Assembly: GCF_023159225.1 (NCBI RefSeq)
Contig: NC_063176.1
Span: 5,158,963 to 5,222,962, forward strand
From: Perognathus longimembris pacificus
Taxonomy: Eukaryota > Chordata > Mammalia > Rodentia > Heteromyidae
Reading direction: 5' to 3'
Length of the DNA: 64,000 nt
Shown piece by piece: positions 60,039 through 63,609 of the stretch. Both the position numbers and the translations under genes were made by a program. The notes under the pieces are model-generated. The model worked only from the letters and a program-made list of their open reading frames with translations, was not told the DNA's origin and ran no database searches. Position 1 is the first letter of the stretch, and every line of letters starts with the position of its first letter.

Positions 60039-60568
60039 GGGGTGGAGTCTGAGACTTGAACTCAGGGCCCCTGGGTGCTGCCCCTGGGCTTATTTTGCTC
60101 AACTACCACTTGGGCCACAGCTCTCCTTCCAGCTTTTATGGTAGTTAATTGGAGATAAGAGTCCTTGCGGCTTTGCTGCCCCCGCTGGCCTCGAGCCACA
60201 ATCTTTAGATGTCAGCATCCTGAGTAGCCAGGATTTCAGGGATGAGCTCCTGGTGCCTGGCCCAATAGAGACTTTTCAATAAAGAAGAATGTATATGTAA
60301 GAGCAAATGGATAAATAGATTTTAAAATAAAGTAGGCAGTAGTCTAGATTTTCTGGATAGCATTAGTTAACAAATCGTTCTTTCATTTTATATAATTTAC
60401 CAAAAACTATTTGTTCTTGCTTGCTTTCTTAGAATGCACAAACTTGTGAAACCCTCTACTGAAAAAAAATATGTGGATCTTACTGTGTCTTTTGCCCCCG
60501 ACACTGACGGAGATGAAGACTTGCCTGGACCTCCAGTAAGATATTACTTCAGTCATGGCACTGATTAA
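11077..60568 (+). CDS. UBA6: UBA6, ubiquitin-like modifier-activating enzyme 6 (33 coding exons, complete)
   Basis: UBA6 is a cytosolic E1 enzyme. It adenylates the C-terminal glycine of ubiquitin or FAT10 with ATP, forms a thioester on its own cysteine, and passes the modifier to E2s, notably USE1/UBE2Z (family knowledge). The joined exons give 3159 nt, or 1052 codons plus TAA, without internal stops; all 32 introns are GT-AG. Visible landmarks are an N-terminal SRQRYVLG segment (45-52) with the Arg expected to reach the active ATP site, the GMGGLG loop of the inactive adenylation domain (68-73), the GCGAIG nucleotide loop of the active adenylation domain (467-472), TDPD and NLNRQ (496-499, 505-509), ALDNVEARR (567-575), the catalytic Cys625 in PFCTLKSFP, and a C-terminal ubiquitin-fold domain (about 947-1052). 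Length and Cys position equal human UBA6. UBA1 is excluded because the N-terminus and [10 protein letters not shown] segment are UBA6-like. Confidence 0.98.
12050..12112 (+). CDS. UBA6: UBA6 coding exon 2
   Basis: Codons 24-44, phase 2 at both ends. The acceptor follows a long pyrimidine tract (CCTCCAG) and the donor is AG|GTAAGT. It encodes an acidic linker (SVEIDDGLY) leading into the adenylation domain. Confidence 0.95.
12490..12706 (-). repeat. B1-like + Geo composite SINE, intron 2
   Basis: Reverse orientation: a Geo tail (ggcactatccctgagc to gggccataac), then a B1-like head (gatcctcagatctcagcc to gtgggccaccagc). It abuts the next SINE. Confidence 0.8.
12712..12917 (-). repeat. IDL-Geo SINE, intron 2
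   Basis: Reverse full dimer from poly(T)-gccagtcctgg to ggccatattcccagcccc. It contains the reverse of the B box (gaattgaaccc). Confidence 0.9.
14166..14232 (+). repeat. ID-like SINE monomer, intron 2
   Basis: tRNA-Ala/ID-like sequence gatttagctcagtgg to gaccctgagctc followed by an A run. Diverged, without the Geo half. Confidence 0.6.
15049..15143 (+). CDS. UBA6: UBA6 coding exon 3
   Basis: Codons 45-76. It encodes SRQRYVLG, which holds the N-terminal Arg that in E1s contributes to the ATP site of the active domain, and the GMGGLG loop (68-73) of the inactive adenylation domain. Donor G|GTAAGT. Confidence 0.97.
15502..15698 (+). repeat. IDL-Geo SINE, intron 3
   Basis: Full dimer with tail. 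Flanked by aataaggcattt on both sides (about 15490-15501 and 15702-15713). Confidence 0.92.
15805..15833 (+). CDS. UBA6: UBA6 coding exon 4 (29-nt micro-exon)
   Basis: Codons 77-86 ([10 protein letters not shown]). At 29 nt it is the shortest coding exon. It is bounded by TTTATAG and GTAAGT and continues the Rossmann fold of the inactive adenylation domain. The reading frame requires it between exons 3 and 5. Confidence 0.96.
16100..16300 (-). repeat. Degenerate B1/7SL-like SINE, intron 4
   Basis: Reverse-oriented B1-like motifs (caaactggcctagaacctc, cagctaggattatagacgtgagc). Highly diverged. Confidence 0.45.
16320..17986. other. Intron 4 AT-rich sequence, nothing recognised
   Basis: Low-GC intronic DNA without a recognisable gene; any repeat here is too diverged to name by eye. 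Confidence 0.4.
18003..18167 (-). repeat. IDL-Geo SINE, 3'-shortened, intron 4
   Basis: Reverse orientation; the T run joins directly to gctcaaggctagc, so the last part of the Geo half is missing. A 16-bp duplication ttatatggtattttta at 17987-18002 and 18168-18183 shows it inserted in this short form. Confidence 0.9.
18315..18530 (-). repeat. IDL-Geo SINE, intron 4
   Basis: Reverse full dimer with a (TTG)n-modified tail. Duplication ctttttagattctt at 18301-18314 and 18531-18544. Confidence 0.92.
18648..18742 (+). CDS. UBA6: UBA6 coding exon 5
   Basis: Codons 87-117. It encodes [10 protein letters not shown] and DLGTNFFL of the inactive adenylation domain. The acceptor is TTTTGAAG and the donor AG|GTGAAG; both are weaker than average. 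Confidence 0.96.
19086..19197 (+). CDS. UBA6: UBA6 coding exon 6
   Basis: Codons 118-155. It encodes [15 protein letters not shown] and the segment up to LEQYQ in the inactive adenylation domain. Phase 2 in and phase 0 out; donor CAG|GTTAGT. Confidence 0.96.
19834..19940 (+). repeat. Tandem duplication of about 50 bp before exon 7
   Basis: Two near-identical copies (each from ttacttctaaagagataag to aaataattgtgcat) at about 19836-19884 and 19892-19939. The second ends 17 bp before the exon 7 acceptor. Confidence 0.9.
19957..20037 (+). CDS. UBA6: UBA6 coding exon 7
   Basis: Codons 156-182 (CVVLTEMKL to PPIK), phase 0 at both ends. A tandem duplication of about 50 bp sits just upstream of the acceptor (see separate entry). 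Donor AAG|GTAGTA. Confidence 0.95.
20205..20450 (-). repeat. B1-like + Geo composite SINE, intron 7
   Basis: Reverse orientation. Clear Geo tail (gtcagtcatggggcttg to gagccacagcaccac), a linker (gttcattggagataagagtc), then a B1-like head (cagcctcctgagtagctagg). Confidence 0.88.
21845..22073 (-). repeat. IDL-Geo SINE, intron 7
   Basis: Reverse full dimer with a T-rich tail broken into (TTTTTTG)n. Duplication attctattgattttt at 21830-21844 and 22074-22088. Confidence 0.93.
22272..22345 (-). pseudogene. 5S rRNA-like fragment, degenerate
   Basis: The reverse strand resembles the middle of 5S rRNA: the plus strand reads ttagcttccaggatc, ggatgagatcagg and ttcaggtggg in the order expected of reverse-complemented 5S. 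It is short and diverged, so a non-functional retrocopy is the likely reading. Confidence 0.5.
22557..22679 (+). CDS. UBA6: UBA6 coding exon 8
   Basis: Codons 183-223. It encodes [19 protein letters not shown] and enters the first catalytic-cysteine half-domain (FCCH). The acceptor is TTTCACAG; the donor CAA|GTATGA lacks the usual final G. Confidence 0.96.
23331..23529 (+). repeat. IDL-Geo SINE, intron 8
   Basis: Older-type dimer (gtggcttagtggcagagtg, gggttcgattcctcagc, then the Geo half with gagcaaaaaagaag) ending in an A run. Just before it, gctatgaatgt is repeated. Confidence 0.88.
23806..24015 (-). repeat. IDL-Geo SINE (young subfamily), intron 8
   Basis: Reverse full dimer with cttcccgctcaagg and gtgtatccgaggcagg. 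Duplication tatcattatttt at 23794-23805 and 24016-24027. Confidence 0.93.
24180..24303 (+). CDS. UBA6: UBA6 coding exon 9
   Basis: Codons 224-264. FCCH segment with [14 protein letters not shown] and FREINGM, typical of UBA6/UBA1 FCCH domains. Acceptor TTTAG; donor ACAG|GTATAT. Confidence 0.96.
24480..24689 (+). repeat. IDL-Geo SINE (older type), intron 9
   Basis: Diverged dimer (tatggcttagtggtagag to cctaggttcaattcc, then a Geo half with an internal repeat gctagctagcc). Confidence 0.85.
25487..25556 (-). repeat. ID-like SINE remnant, intron 9
   Basis: Short reverse-oriented ID-like sequence (gcaagcaagcactttctacccc to gagccttagcc) after a T run. Diverged. Confidence 0.4.
25758..25992 (+). 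repeat. B1-like + Geo composite SINE, intron 9
   Basis: B1/7SL-like head (gccaggtgccaatagttcac to tctgaggatcaag), a linker with ctctaattaaccacc, then a Geo tail (gagctgtggctcaag) with a diverged end. Confidence 0.8.
26196..26400 (+). repeat. B1-like SINE, intron 9
   Basis: B1/7SL-like head (gctgggcactagtggttcac, gtaatcatagctgctcag), then a diverged tail. Confidence 0.6.
26728..26942 (-). repeat. B1-like + Geo composite SINE, intron 9
   Basis: Reverse orientation: a Geo tail (acggggcttgaactctggg), a linker (ttatttggagataagagtc) and a B1-like head (attacaggcatgagccacc). Confidence 0.85.
27405..27641 (-). repeat. B1-like + Geo composite SINE, intron 9
   Basis: Reverse orientation: ttttgccagttctggggcttg to gagtcactgcgcc, a linker (taattggaagtaagagtc) and a head ending gagccaccagcacctgg. 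Confidence 0.87.
28018..28121 (+). CDS. UBA6: UBA6 coding exon 10
   Basis: Codons 265-299, ending the FCCH domain and returning to the inactive adenylation domain ([16 protein letters not shown]). The acceptor follows a T-rich tract; donor TTT|GTAAGT. Confidence 0.97.
28262..28324 (+). CDS. UBA6: UBA6 coding exon 11
   Basis: Codons 300-320 ([17 protein letters not shown]). It lies 140 bp after exon 10. Acceptor CCTATTAG; donor GAG|GTAAAT. Confidence 0.96.
28410..28444. repeat. (CA/CG)n simple repeat, intron 11
   Basis: Alternating purine-pyrimidine run mixing CA and CG dinucleotides 86 bp after exon 11. Confidence 0.9.
28550..28768 (+). repeat. B1-like + Geo composite SINE with poly(G) end, intron 11
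   Basis: Head (cctgtaatcctagctaccc), linker, then Geo tail (gctgaagtggtagagtgctagcc). It ends in a run of 17 G (28752-28768) instead of an A tail. Confidence 0.8.
29206..29282 (+). CDS. UBA6: UBA6 coding exon 12
   Basis: Codons 321-345 plus two bases. It encodes the [12 protein letters not shown] helix, conserved in E1 inactive adenylation domains. Acceptor TTAAATAG is pyrimidine-poor; donor GG|GTAATG. Confidence 0.95.
29850..29916 (+). CDS. UBA6: UBA6 coding exon 13
   Basis: Codons 346-368 ([10 protein letters not shown] to LEEK). Acceptor GAATTGTAG; donor AAG|GTAAAT. The frame closes exactly with exons 12 and 14. Confidence 0.96.
30222..30288 (-). repeat. ID-like SINE remnant, intron 13
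   Basis: Reverse ID-like sequence (gatcaagcctagggctttc to gagctgtaccaccagcc). Confidence 0.4.
30475..30705 (-). repeat. B1-like + Geo composite SINE, intron 13
   Basis: Reverse orientation: a Geo tail (actggagcttgaactcag to gagccacagttcc), a linker and a B1-like head (cctcctgagtagctaggatt). Confidence 0.82.
30822..30870. repeat. (TG)n microsatellite, intron 13
   Basis: About 20 TG units with a short CG interruption near the start. Confidence 0.95.
31215..31358 (+). CDS. UBA6: UBA6 coding exon 14
   Basis: Codons 369-416. It encodes [16 protein letters not shown] and [16 protein letters not shown], the helix that packs the two adenylation domains together in E1 folds. Donor TGG|GTTAGT. Confidence 0.97.
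31705..31808 (-). repeat. Geo-type SINE fragment, intron 14
   Basis: Reverse Geo-like core (gtggttgaactcgg to cacttgagccacacctc). Only the tail half is left. Confidence 0.5.
31810..32612. other. Intron 14 AT-rich sequence, nothing recognised
   Basis: Unique-looking, low-GC intronic DNA up to exon 15. Confidence 0.4.
32613..32680 (+). CDS. UBA6: UBA6 coding exon 15
   Basis: Codons 417-438 ([12 protein letters not shown] to EEFLP). Linker into the active adenylation domain. Acceptor CCTTTAAG; donor CG|GTAATA. Confidence 0.96.
32886..32966 (+). repeat. ID-type SINE monomer, intron 15
   Basis: gggctgggaatgtggcttag to gggttcgattcctcagcacc, an ID-like left monomer without a Geo half. Confidence 0.8.
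33265..33343 (+). CDS. UBA6: UBA6 coding exon 16
   Basis: Codons 439-465 ([20 protein letters not shown]). Start of the active adenylation domain. Acceptor TTCTGCAG; donor TTA|GTAAGT. Confidence 0.97.
33508..33765 (+). repeat. B1-like + Geo composite SINE, intron 16
   Basis: Forward copy that shows the structure well: 7SL/B1-like head (catgcctgtaaccctagg, ggttcaaagccaaccc), linker (cttacctccagttaatcacc), Geo tail (cccaagtggtagagtgc). Confidence 0.88.
34178..34337 (-). repeat. B1-like + Geo composite SINE, internally deleted, intron 16
   Basis: Reverse Geo tail (gtgccagtcctaaggcttg to accacttgag) joined directly to a B1-like head (cagcctcctgaatagctagg). The linker is missing. Confidence 0.7.
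34622..34702 (+). CDS. UBA6: UBA6 coding exon 17 (nucleotide-binding loop)
   Basis: Codons 466-492. It holds the glycine-rich GCGAIG loop (467-472) that binds ATP in the active adenylation domain. Donor ATG|GTAAGA is followed within about 25 nt by a long TG repeat. Confidence 0.97.
34725..34825. repeat. (TG)n/(TATG)n microsatellite after exon 17
   Basis: About 27 uninterrupted TG units, then TATG/TATA units. It starts about 22 bp after the exon 17 donor site. Confidence 0.95.
34870..36200. other. Intron 17 sequence of uncertain origin
   Basis: Less AT-rich than neighbouring introns and possibly an old retroelement; AATAAA-like motifs occur at about 35622-35640. No element family could be named. 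Confidence 0.3.
36214..36743 (+). mobile_element. Solo LTR, ERV2 (class II) type
   Basis: A 530-bp unit that begins TGTTGGGGTC and ends GACCCAACA, a near-perfect terminal inverted repeat. It is flanked by the perfect 6-bp duplication AACATT (36208-36213 and 36744-36749). AATAAA at 36516-36521 marks the U3/R side. U3 has two copies of a 22-bp repeat (36404-36426, 36427-36448), the second with CACGTGAC. There is no internal retroviral sequence, so the provirus was lost by LTR-LTR recombination. Six-bp duplications are typical of ERV2. Confidence 0.88.
37178..37255 (+). CDS. UBA6: UBA6 coding exon 18
   Basis: Codons 493-518. It encodes TDPD (496-499) and NLNRQFLFR (505-513), which contact Mg-ATP in E1 enzymes. 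Acceptor GGCATTAG; donor CAG|GTATGT. Confidence 0.97.
37442..37650 (-). repeat. IDL-Geo SINE, intron 18
   Basis: Reverse full dimer, older type. Duplication gcattaatatttga at 37428-37441 and 37651-37664. Confidence 0.93.
37797..38019 (-). repeat. IDL-Geo SINE (young subfamily), intron 18
   Basis: Reverse full dimer with cttcccgctcaagg. Duplication tgtgtccttatttta at 37782-37796 and 38020-38034. Confidence 0.93.
38035..38949. other. Intron 18 AT-rich sequence, nothing recognised
   Basis: Unique-looking intronic DNA up to exon 19. Confidence 0.4.
38950..39131 (+). CDS. UBA6: UBA6 coding exon 19
   Basis: Codons 519-578. It begins KPKS, with the Lys expected at the ATP phosphate site, and includes [14 protein letters not shown] (565-578), whose Asp569 belongs to the conserved adenylation motif. 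At 182 nt it is the second-longest coding exon. Confidence 0.97.
39132..40281. other. Intron 19, nothing recognised
   Basis: AT-rich intron without a nameable repeat or gene. Confidence 0.4.
40282..40387 (+). CDS. UBA6: UBA6 coding exon 20
   Basis: Codons 579-614. It encodes [14 protein letters not shown] and the ESYNSH crossover that leads to the catalytic cysteine. Acceptor TTCAAACAG; donor CAT|GTAAGT. Confidence 0.97.
40590..40835 (-). repeat. Degenerate B1-like SINE fragments, intron 20
   Basis: Two reverse B1-like pieces (gcctggcccagccttggccc; gatctcagcctccatagtagctag). Diverged; could be one split copy. Confidence 0.45.
40840..42040. other. Intron 20 remainder, nothing recognised
   Basis: AT-rich, unique-looking DNA up to the catalytic exon. 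Confidence 0.4.
42041..42130 (+). CDS. UBA6: UBA6 coding exon 21 (catalytic Cys625)
   Basis: Codons 615-644. The active-site cysteine codon TGT is at 42071-42073, codon 625, in PFCTLKSFP. It accepts ubiquitin or FAT10 as a thioester. The exon opens the second catalytic-cysteine half-domain (SCCH). Intron 21 after it is only 97 bp. Confidence 0.98.
42228..42308 (+). CDS. UBA6: UBA6 coding exon 22
   Basis: Codons 645-671 of the SCCH domain ([19 protein letters not shown]). Acceptor CCTTTCAG; donor AAG|GTAAAA. Confidence 0.97.
42607..42775 (+). repeat. IDL-Geo SINE with rearranged 3' end, intron 22
   Basis: Left half and most of the Geo half (gagcgggaag type). At cagtgctcaggg it switches into gcttcatgtatgcaagg, which is reverse-strand IDL sequence, and there is no A tail. 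Confidence 0.85.
42785..42972 (+). repeat. B1-like + Geo composite SINE, 5'-truncated, intron 22
   Basis: Starts within the B1-like head (gtctagctacttaggaggc), then a linker (tctatctccagttaatc) and a Geo tail (gtgtggctcaagtag). Confidence 0.75.
43172..43300 (+). CDS. UBA6: UBA6 coding exon 23
   Basis: Codons 672-714 of the SCCH domain, ending in FEKYFNHK. The acceptor follows CCTTCCCCCTTCTAG; donor AAG|GTAAGT. Confidence 0.97.
43949..44140 (+). repeat. B1-like + Geo composite SINE, intron 23
   Basis: B1-like head (ctaatcctagctactcggg to tctgagaatcac), linker (cttatcatcagttaaccagc) and a diverged Geo tail. Confidence 0.75.
44295..44508 (-). repeat. ID + B1-like composite (B4-like), intron 23
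   Basis: Reverse ID-like part (gggaattgaatccagcc to acttaagtcat) followed by a reverse B1-like part (cttcccaagtaactgaaattc). This matches the layout of rodent B4 elements; diverged. Confidence 0.45.
44802..45145 (+). repeat. Cluster of degenerate B1-like units, intron 23
   Basis: Successive B1-like pieces (cagaatcccagtacttg; gggcacagtggtacattc; gatcccagcatgg). Unit borders are unclear. Confidence 0.5.
45318..45369 (+). CDS. UBA6: UBA6 coding exon 24
   Basis: Codons 715-731 plus one base ([17 protein letters not shown]). The serine codon 732 is split across intron 24, which is only 94 bp and the shortest intron in the gene. Confidence 0.96.
45464..45527 (+). CDS. UBA6: UBA6 coding exon 25
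   Basis: Codons 732-752 ([20 protein letters not shown]), part of the SCCH domain. Acceptor TTGTTAG; donor TT|GTAAGT splits the Leu753 codon. Confidence 0.97.
46471..46680 (+). repeat. IDL-Geo SINE (older type), intron 25
   Basis: Full dimer with a small gccctgtgcctggg insertion in the left half and an (AAAAT)n tail. Flanks aaaatacataatcca and aaaatatgtaatcca. Confidence 0.9.
46861..46930 (+). CDS. UBA6: UBA6 coding exon 26
   Basis: Codons 753-776 ([17 protein letters not shown] to AEK). Acceptor TTTCACAAG uses AAG rather than CAG; donor AAG|GTAAGC. Confidence 0.95.
47243..47400. other. GC-rich patch in intron 26, unidentified
   Basis: About 160 bp with GC content far above the flanks (cccaagggggaggggccc region). 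It may be a piece of an LTR or other insertion. Not recognised. Confidence 0.3.
48407..48478 (+). CDS. UBA6: UBA6 coding exon 27
   Basis: Codons 777-800 ([19 protein letters not shown] at its end), SCCH domain. Acceptor TTTTTAATAG; donor AAG|GTAAGT. Confidence 0.96.
48854..49148 (+). repeat. B1-like + ID-like composite, intron 27
   Basis: Two B1-like pieces (gctgggtgtcg; gctggatgcagtggcaacc) followed by an ID-like end (gagctggaaatacagctac to gtgttcaaactcccag). Resembles B1-dID type composites; diverged. Confidence 0.5.
49476..49552 (+). repeat. ID-like remnant, intron 27
   Basis: ggcgtggcttaggttgtaaag to tttgagtcctggtctcag, a diverged ID-like monomer. Confidence 0.4.
50061..50178 (+). CDS. 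UBA6: UBA6 coding exon 28
   Basis: Codons 801-839 plus one base. It encodes [12 protein letters not shown] and [15 protein letters not shown]. The acceptor (GCACTTGAAG) is purine-rich and weak, but the frame and family match are exact. Donor A|GTAAGG. Confidence 0.95.
51041..51255 (-). repeat. IDL-Geo SINE (young subfamily), intron 28
   Basis: Reverse full dimer with a T run of about 21, cttcccgctcaagg and tatccgaggcagg. Flanked by ctcaattactttctt on both sides (about 51026 and 51255). Confidence 0.93.
51299..51852 (-). mobile_element. L1 3' end, minus strand, intron 28
   Basis: The T run at 51302-51311 is the A tail in reverse. A C-rich tract follows, then tgatacaatattat to attccattgtgtatatat, typical of the reversed L1 3' region. 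The element is 5'-truncated and ends about 50 bp before exon 29. Confidence 0.65.
51902..52095 (+). CDS. UBA6: UBA6 coding exon 29
   Basis: Codons 840-904, at 194 nt the longest internal coding exon. It returns from SCCH to the active adenylation domain through [23 protein letters not shown] and [19 protein letters not shown]. Donor TTG|GTAAGA. Confidence 0.97.
52737..52864 (+). CDS. UBA6: UBA6 coding exon 30
   Basis: Codons 905-946. It encodes [19 protein letters not shown], the last helix of the active adenylation domain. Acceptor TTTTATCTAG; donor AG|GTATGT. Confidence 0.97.
53209..53469 (+). repeat. IDL-Geo SINE with 55-bp 3' transduction, intron 30
   Basis: Full dimer and A tail at 53209-53414, then 55 bp of non-SINE sequence (53415-53469). 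The perfect 15-bp duplication atgaaatttagaatc flanks the whole block (53194-53208 and 53470-53484), so the extra 55 bp arrived with the SINE. Confidence 0.85.
53996..54083 (+). CDS. UBA6: UBA6 coding exon 31
   Basis: Codons 947-976. Start of the C-terminal ubiquitin-fold domain, which recruits E2s ([18 protein letters not shown]). Acceptor CTACAATAG; donor AAA|GTAAGA. Confidence 0.96.
54440..55310 (-). mobile_element. L1 3' region, minus strand, with nested SINE, intron 31
   Basis: Parallels the L1 at 51299-51852: gtgtttatttgttgatttatag, ttccttatgaatggtacaatatg, a TA-rich run, then ctttatccattgagggctg. It is interrupted by an IDL-Geo SINE at 55040-55244. Confidence 0.6.
55040..55244 (-). repeat. 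IDL-Geo SINE (young subfamily), nested in L1, intron 31
   Basis: Reverse full dimer. Duplication ctgattccatatttt at 55025-55039 and 55245-55259 splits the L1. Confidence 0.94.
55779..55988 (+). repeat. IDL-Geo SINE (older type), intron 31
   Basis: Full dimer with a CAAAA-type tail. Duplication aaaattataaatatt at 55764-55778 and 55989-56003. Confidence 0.93.
56132..56226 (+). CDS. UBA6: UBA6 coding exon 32
   Basis: Codons 977-1007 plus two bases; ubiquitin-fold domain ([20 protein letters not shown]). Donor AC|GTAAGT. The next intron, about 4.2 kb, carries the inverted LTR pair. Confidence 0.97.
56227..58600. other. Intron 32, first part
   Basis: Mostly unique-looking AT-rich DNA. One short B1-like fragment (cctataatcccagtacttgag) lies at about 57440-57512. 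No gene was seen. Confidence 0.45.
58625..59011 (-). repeat. L1-like 3' sequence, minus strand (tentative)
   Basis: CT-rich tract and ttcaaccatagtatttcacac to aatactttaaccag, resembling reversed L1 3' regions. Diverged and tentative. Confidence 0.35.
59017..59935. mobile_element. Inverted LTR pair (tail-to-tail) with short spacer, intron 32
   Basis: Left arm 59017-59339 reads as an LTR on the plus strand: starts TGTAAGG, TATA box at 59183-59189, AGTAAA near 59298. The right arm (about 59403-59935) is the reverse complement of the same sequence and ends CCTTACA. The arms are roughly 85-90% alike by eye and separated by about 63 bp. ATTTT flanks both outer ends (59012-59016, 59936-59940), as a 5-bp duplication would. 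The right arm is interrupted by a SINE. No retroviral gene is present. Confidence 0.8.
59450..59627 (+). repeat. IDL-Geo SINE, 5'-truncated, inside the right LTR arm
   Basis: Starts within the left monomer (gtatacatgaggccc), so about 45 bp of the 5' end is missing. The Geo half and A tail are complete. Duplication agaaaggagtttactg at 59434-59449 and 59628-59643. Confidence 0.92.
60006..60037. repeat. (TG)n microsatellite, intron 32
   Basis: About 16 TG units next to the reverse SINE that follows. Confidence 0.95.
60038..60263 (-). repeat. B1-like + Geo composite SINE, intron 32
   Basis: Reverse orientation: a Geo tail (gacttgaactcagggcccc to gggccacagctc), a linker (ttaattggagataagagtc) and a B1-like head (catcctgagtagccagg). 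It lies 170 bp before the last exon. Confidence 0.85.
60433..60568 (+). CDS. UBA6: UBA6 coding exon 33 (terminal)
   Basis: Codons 1008-1052 and stop TAA at 60566-60568. End of the ubiquitin-fold domain ([20 protein letters not shown]). The protein ends YYFSHGTD, where human has a similar Asp-terminated tail. Confidence 0.97.
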
Positions 60569-61545
60569 AAGACGTTGTCTTAGTTACTCGAAGACTACTT
60601 CATTTTGCACTTTTTCAGAAGCTAAAAAAAAATCAGCTCCTTACTATGGATTTCTCCTTGATGACGCCTTAATTTAAGGGAAACATTGGTAGGAAACTGA
60701 AGAATTATAATCTGGAGTATGTACTTGTCTAATGCTTCACGTGGCTATGATCACAGGCAACTTGAACTGGAATACCATTTTATAATGCTTCCAAAAAATT
60801 GATACATTAAGCTCTCAGATGAAACAAAGGAACAAAGTACTTGCCTACGACCAGAAGAAATGAGGATCAAAAAAAACGAAGATAGTTAATTTAACTACTC
60901 AAAAAGTTAATAGTTAATAGTATTTAATTAATTTCTTTTTTGTTTGGTATCTGAGACCCATTTTTCAAAACAGTGTTTGGTACTCTGCACCTCTTACATG
61001 ACTAAGCTGTGATAATTTAATACCAATGGGAAAAGGAAAGAGGTTCTGGCAGATGAAGAATAGAGATTTAAAATTGTATAGTTAGTGTTTTGTGTCCTGA
61101 TACCTTTGTTAGTTTAAGAGTTTCATATATCACCGTCTCCCCCAAATCAGAATTTTTGTTGATAATTATTAGTGTTGTAAGCCATGAGCAGTAGGTCAGA
61201 TAACACATGTTAACTTGCACTTAATGTGAGCAGTATTACATGGACTCTGACATCCCTCCTAGAAAATCTGCGAATGTGTACAGATAAATGTGGCTAATCA
61301 TTTAATTTTTAAATATGGCTTCTGATTTGGCATTTTATTTATTTGGAATTCTAAACTTGATTGTAGTACTTATAAGACTAAAAGATTTTGTAAAGGGATT
61401 GTCCTTAGAAATAGATGAAAATTAGCAATTAAAAAATGATCACTAGTAGAGTCTTGATTTTTTTTCTTTCAGCAACCTAATAGAGAAAATACTATTACGT
61501 TAAAGGGAAATATGTCATTTTATTCCTCATTCTTAGAAGAGAGTT

Positions 61546-61551
61546 AATAAA
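61546..61551 (+). terminator. Candidate poly(A) signal 1 of UBA6
   Basis: AATAAA about 980 bp after the stop codon. The downstream sequence is T-rich (TTATTTTTTT). This is a plausible proximal cleavage site, with motif evidence only. Confidence 0.35.
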
Positions 61552-62972
61552 GATAAGAATTATTTTTTTAAGTCATTAATGAGAGAAACATTGTCTTCTG
61601 ATATGAATGATCTGTTATGAATGATCACAAATCTGCTATAAGAACTTTTATAACAATGATTAAATTATACTCAGTACTGTAAAGTTAATGAAAGCAGCAA
61701 GTGATTATTTAACACTAGAGCTGTCATGAAACCACTGTTACAGCCTCAGGAAATCATTTTCCTCTCGCTCTTTGTCTTCTACTTTCCTGTTCAGACAATC
61801 AGTAAGTATTTTGATAAATCAGAAACCACATTTGCATCAGTGTTACTACAGTTGGTATCTTTGTACTGCATATTTACTTTCCTCTCCCACTTTTAAATAG
61901 TTATTCTGTCAACCTAGTGATTTGTATCTTTCTGTAGAAAAATATCCAGTTGGGAAGTGTTTGGGAATTGAGGGAAAATTCTTATAATTAAAGGATAATC
62001 TGTTCATTCACGTAGAGATTGGGAAAGGGTAAACAGGACAAGTTTCAAAGAAATAACTACCTTAGAAATAAGTAATTTTTGTTCATCATTTCCTGTCCTC
62101 TCCCACTGCATAATCCAATCATAATACCAAAAATTATTGTTTTATAAAATTGAAACTAGGAATAATATCACGGCTCCATGACCTGGAACTTTAGAGGGTA
62201 GAAATAATAAAAAGGACTTTTGTACAAGGAGATTTTTTTTCCACTTTTTATTTTGTCATGTGTGCTTTTCCAGGCATCCATTCAGGAGTCTTCAAATAGG
62301 ATCTAGTAGCTGGGCTCACCCTCTCTGAAAGTAAATTTAGAGACATGCTGTCATTTTGTAGGGACAGCATCACTTAAGGTATATAAACAATGTAGGGTCT
62401 TGTATTTGCTAGGTAATACTCTACCATTTGACCCATATCTCCCTATCCTTTTGCTTTTTAATTTTTCAGGTAGATTCTAGCACTTTTGTCTAGGTCAGCC
62501 TCATACCTCAGTTTTTCTACCTCTGTCCCCGAGTAAAAGTTGCAAGCATTTTATCACTAGTTTTTTGCCTACAGATAATGATTACTGCCCTCACTTCTAG
62601 TTCTAAGCTACAAAACCAGATAGCAGTTATTCTTATTTATTTCAGCACCCTAAGATCACTGTTGGTGATTGAAATCCCAGGTGCAAAAGTAAATTACAAT
62701 TTCAAATACCTGTATAGCCATGTTCCATAGTTGGCTGCAGACATCCTGATTCTGCTGCTCGTTTTAATAACTAATTGTGCTTTTCTATTTTCTAGTTTTC
62801 GTGCTTTGAAATCATGTTTTCAGCATTCGTTGGCTGTGGAGAAATAGTATGTCAAAATGTTTTTGGCTCTTGGAAACTATACTAAAACAGCTGGGGATGA
62901 CTTAGTGATGTAGTTTAGTAATACAGTAGCATATTTGTGGCCTTGAATTTGAATTTGAATAGCAGCAGTAAA

Positions 62973-62978
62973 AATAAA
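62973..62978 (+). terminator. Candidate poly(A) signal 2 of UBA6
   Basis: AATAAA about 2.4 kb after the stop codon. Motif only; no strong GU-rich element is obvious just downstream. Confidence 0.25.
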
Positions 62979-63609
62979 TGCAACAGGGAGAAATAATTGC
63001 CACCTTGTAAAGTAGATTGGTAAATGACAAACCACAGGTTAAAGATTTCTAAAGTCATTCCATTTTAGAAGTTAGGTATGTACTTGTTTGCAAGTTCCTT
63101 ATAAATTGTTCCAAGAACTTGGAAATATATGTGTTTATTTTTATATTTTATCTGTTTCTGCACATACTAGTGGTAATGGTGTCAAAGCATAAAACATTCA
63201 GCTATATTTAGAATCCACAACTTAAAATGAGGACAGAAAGAAAACTGTCTCTTGAAATTTTGAGGGGAAAAATATCTTTTGACCTGATTTTTTTCAACTA
63301 CAGTGAATATAATCATAATCTCATTCTGACTGCCCATATGTAATCATTTAGTATGATCTCACTAGATATAGATAGATACTACTTGTGTTTTTCATGAATT
63401 CAGGAACATAGCAGGAATGTGAAGTCTCAGGAATCAGGAAGTATCAGGTGATTTGTATTCACTTTTCCCTTAAAAGCTTTGTTTTTAACTGAGAAATCTA
63501 TAAATTATAAATGAGAAATATTTGCTTTTACAAATATGCATAATTAGGTATGATTTTCAAGGTAAAACTCCCAGAACTAGAACTCAAACTAGTAGAAAAT
63601 TGACAGGAA

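Larger units (their letters stand above)
60569..63600 (+). other. UBA6: UBA6 3' UTR and/or downstream sequence
   Basis: AT-rich sequence after the stop codon. Consensus AATAAA hexamers lie at 61546-61551 and 62973-62978; which one, if either, ends the mRNA cannot be decided by eye. A degenerate ID/B1-like minus-strand repeat may lie at about 62380-62570. No further gene was recognised. Confidence 0.5.

Noticed and set aside
11148..60432. Possible U12-type introns in UBA6
   Set aside because: No donor reads ATATCC or GTATCC with the extended U12 consensus; all 32 introns fit the GT-AG U2 type.
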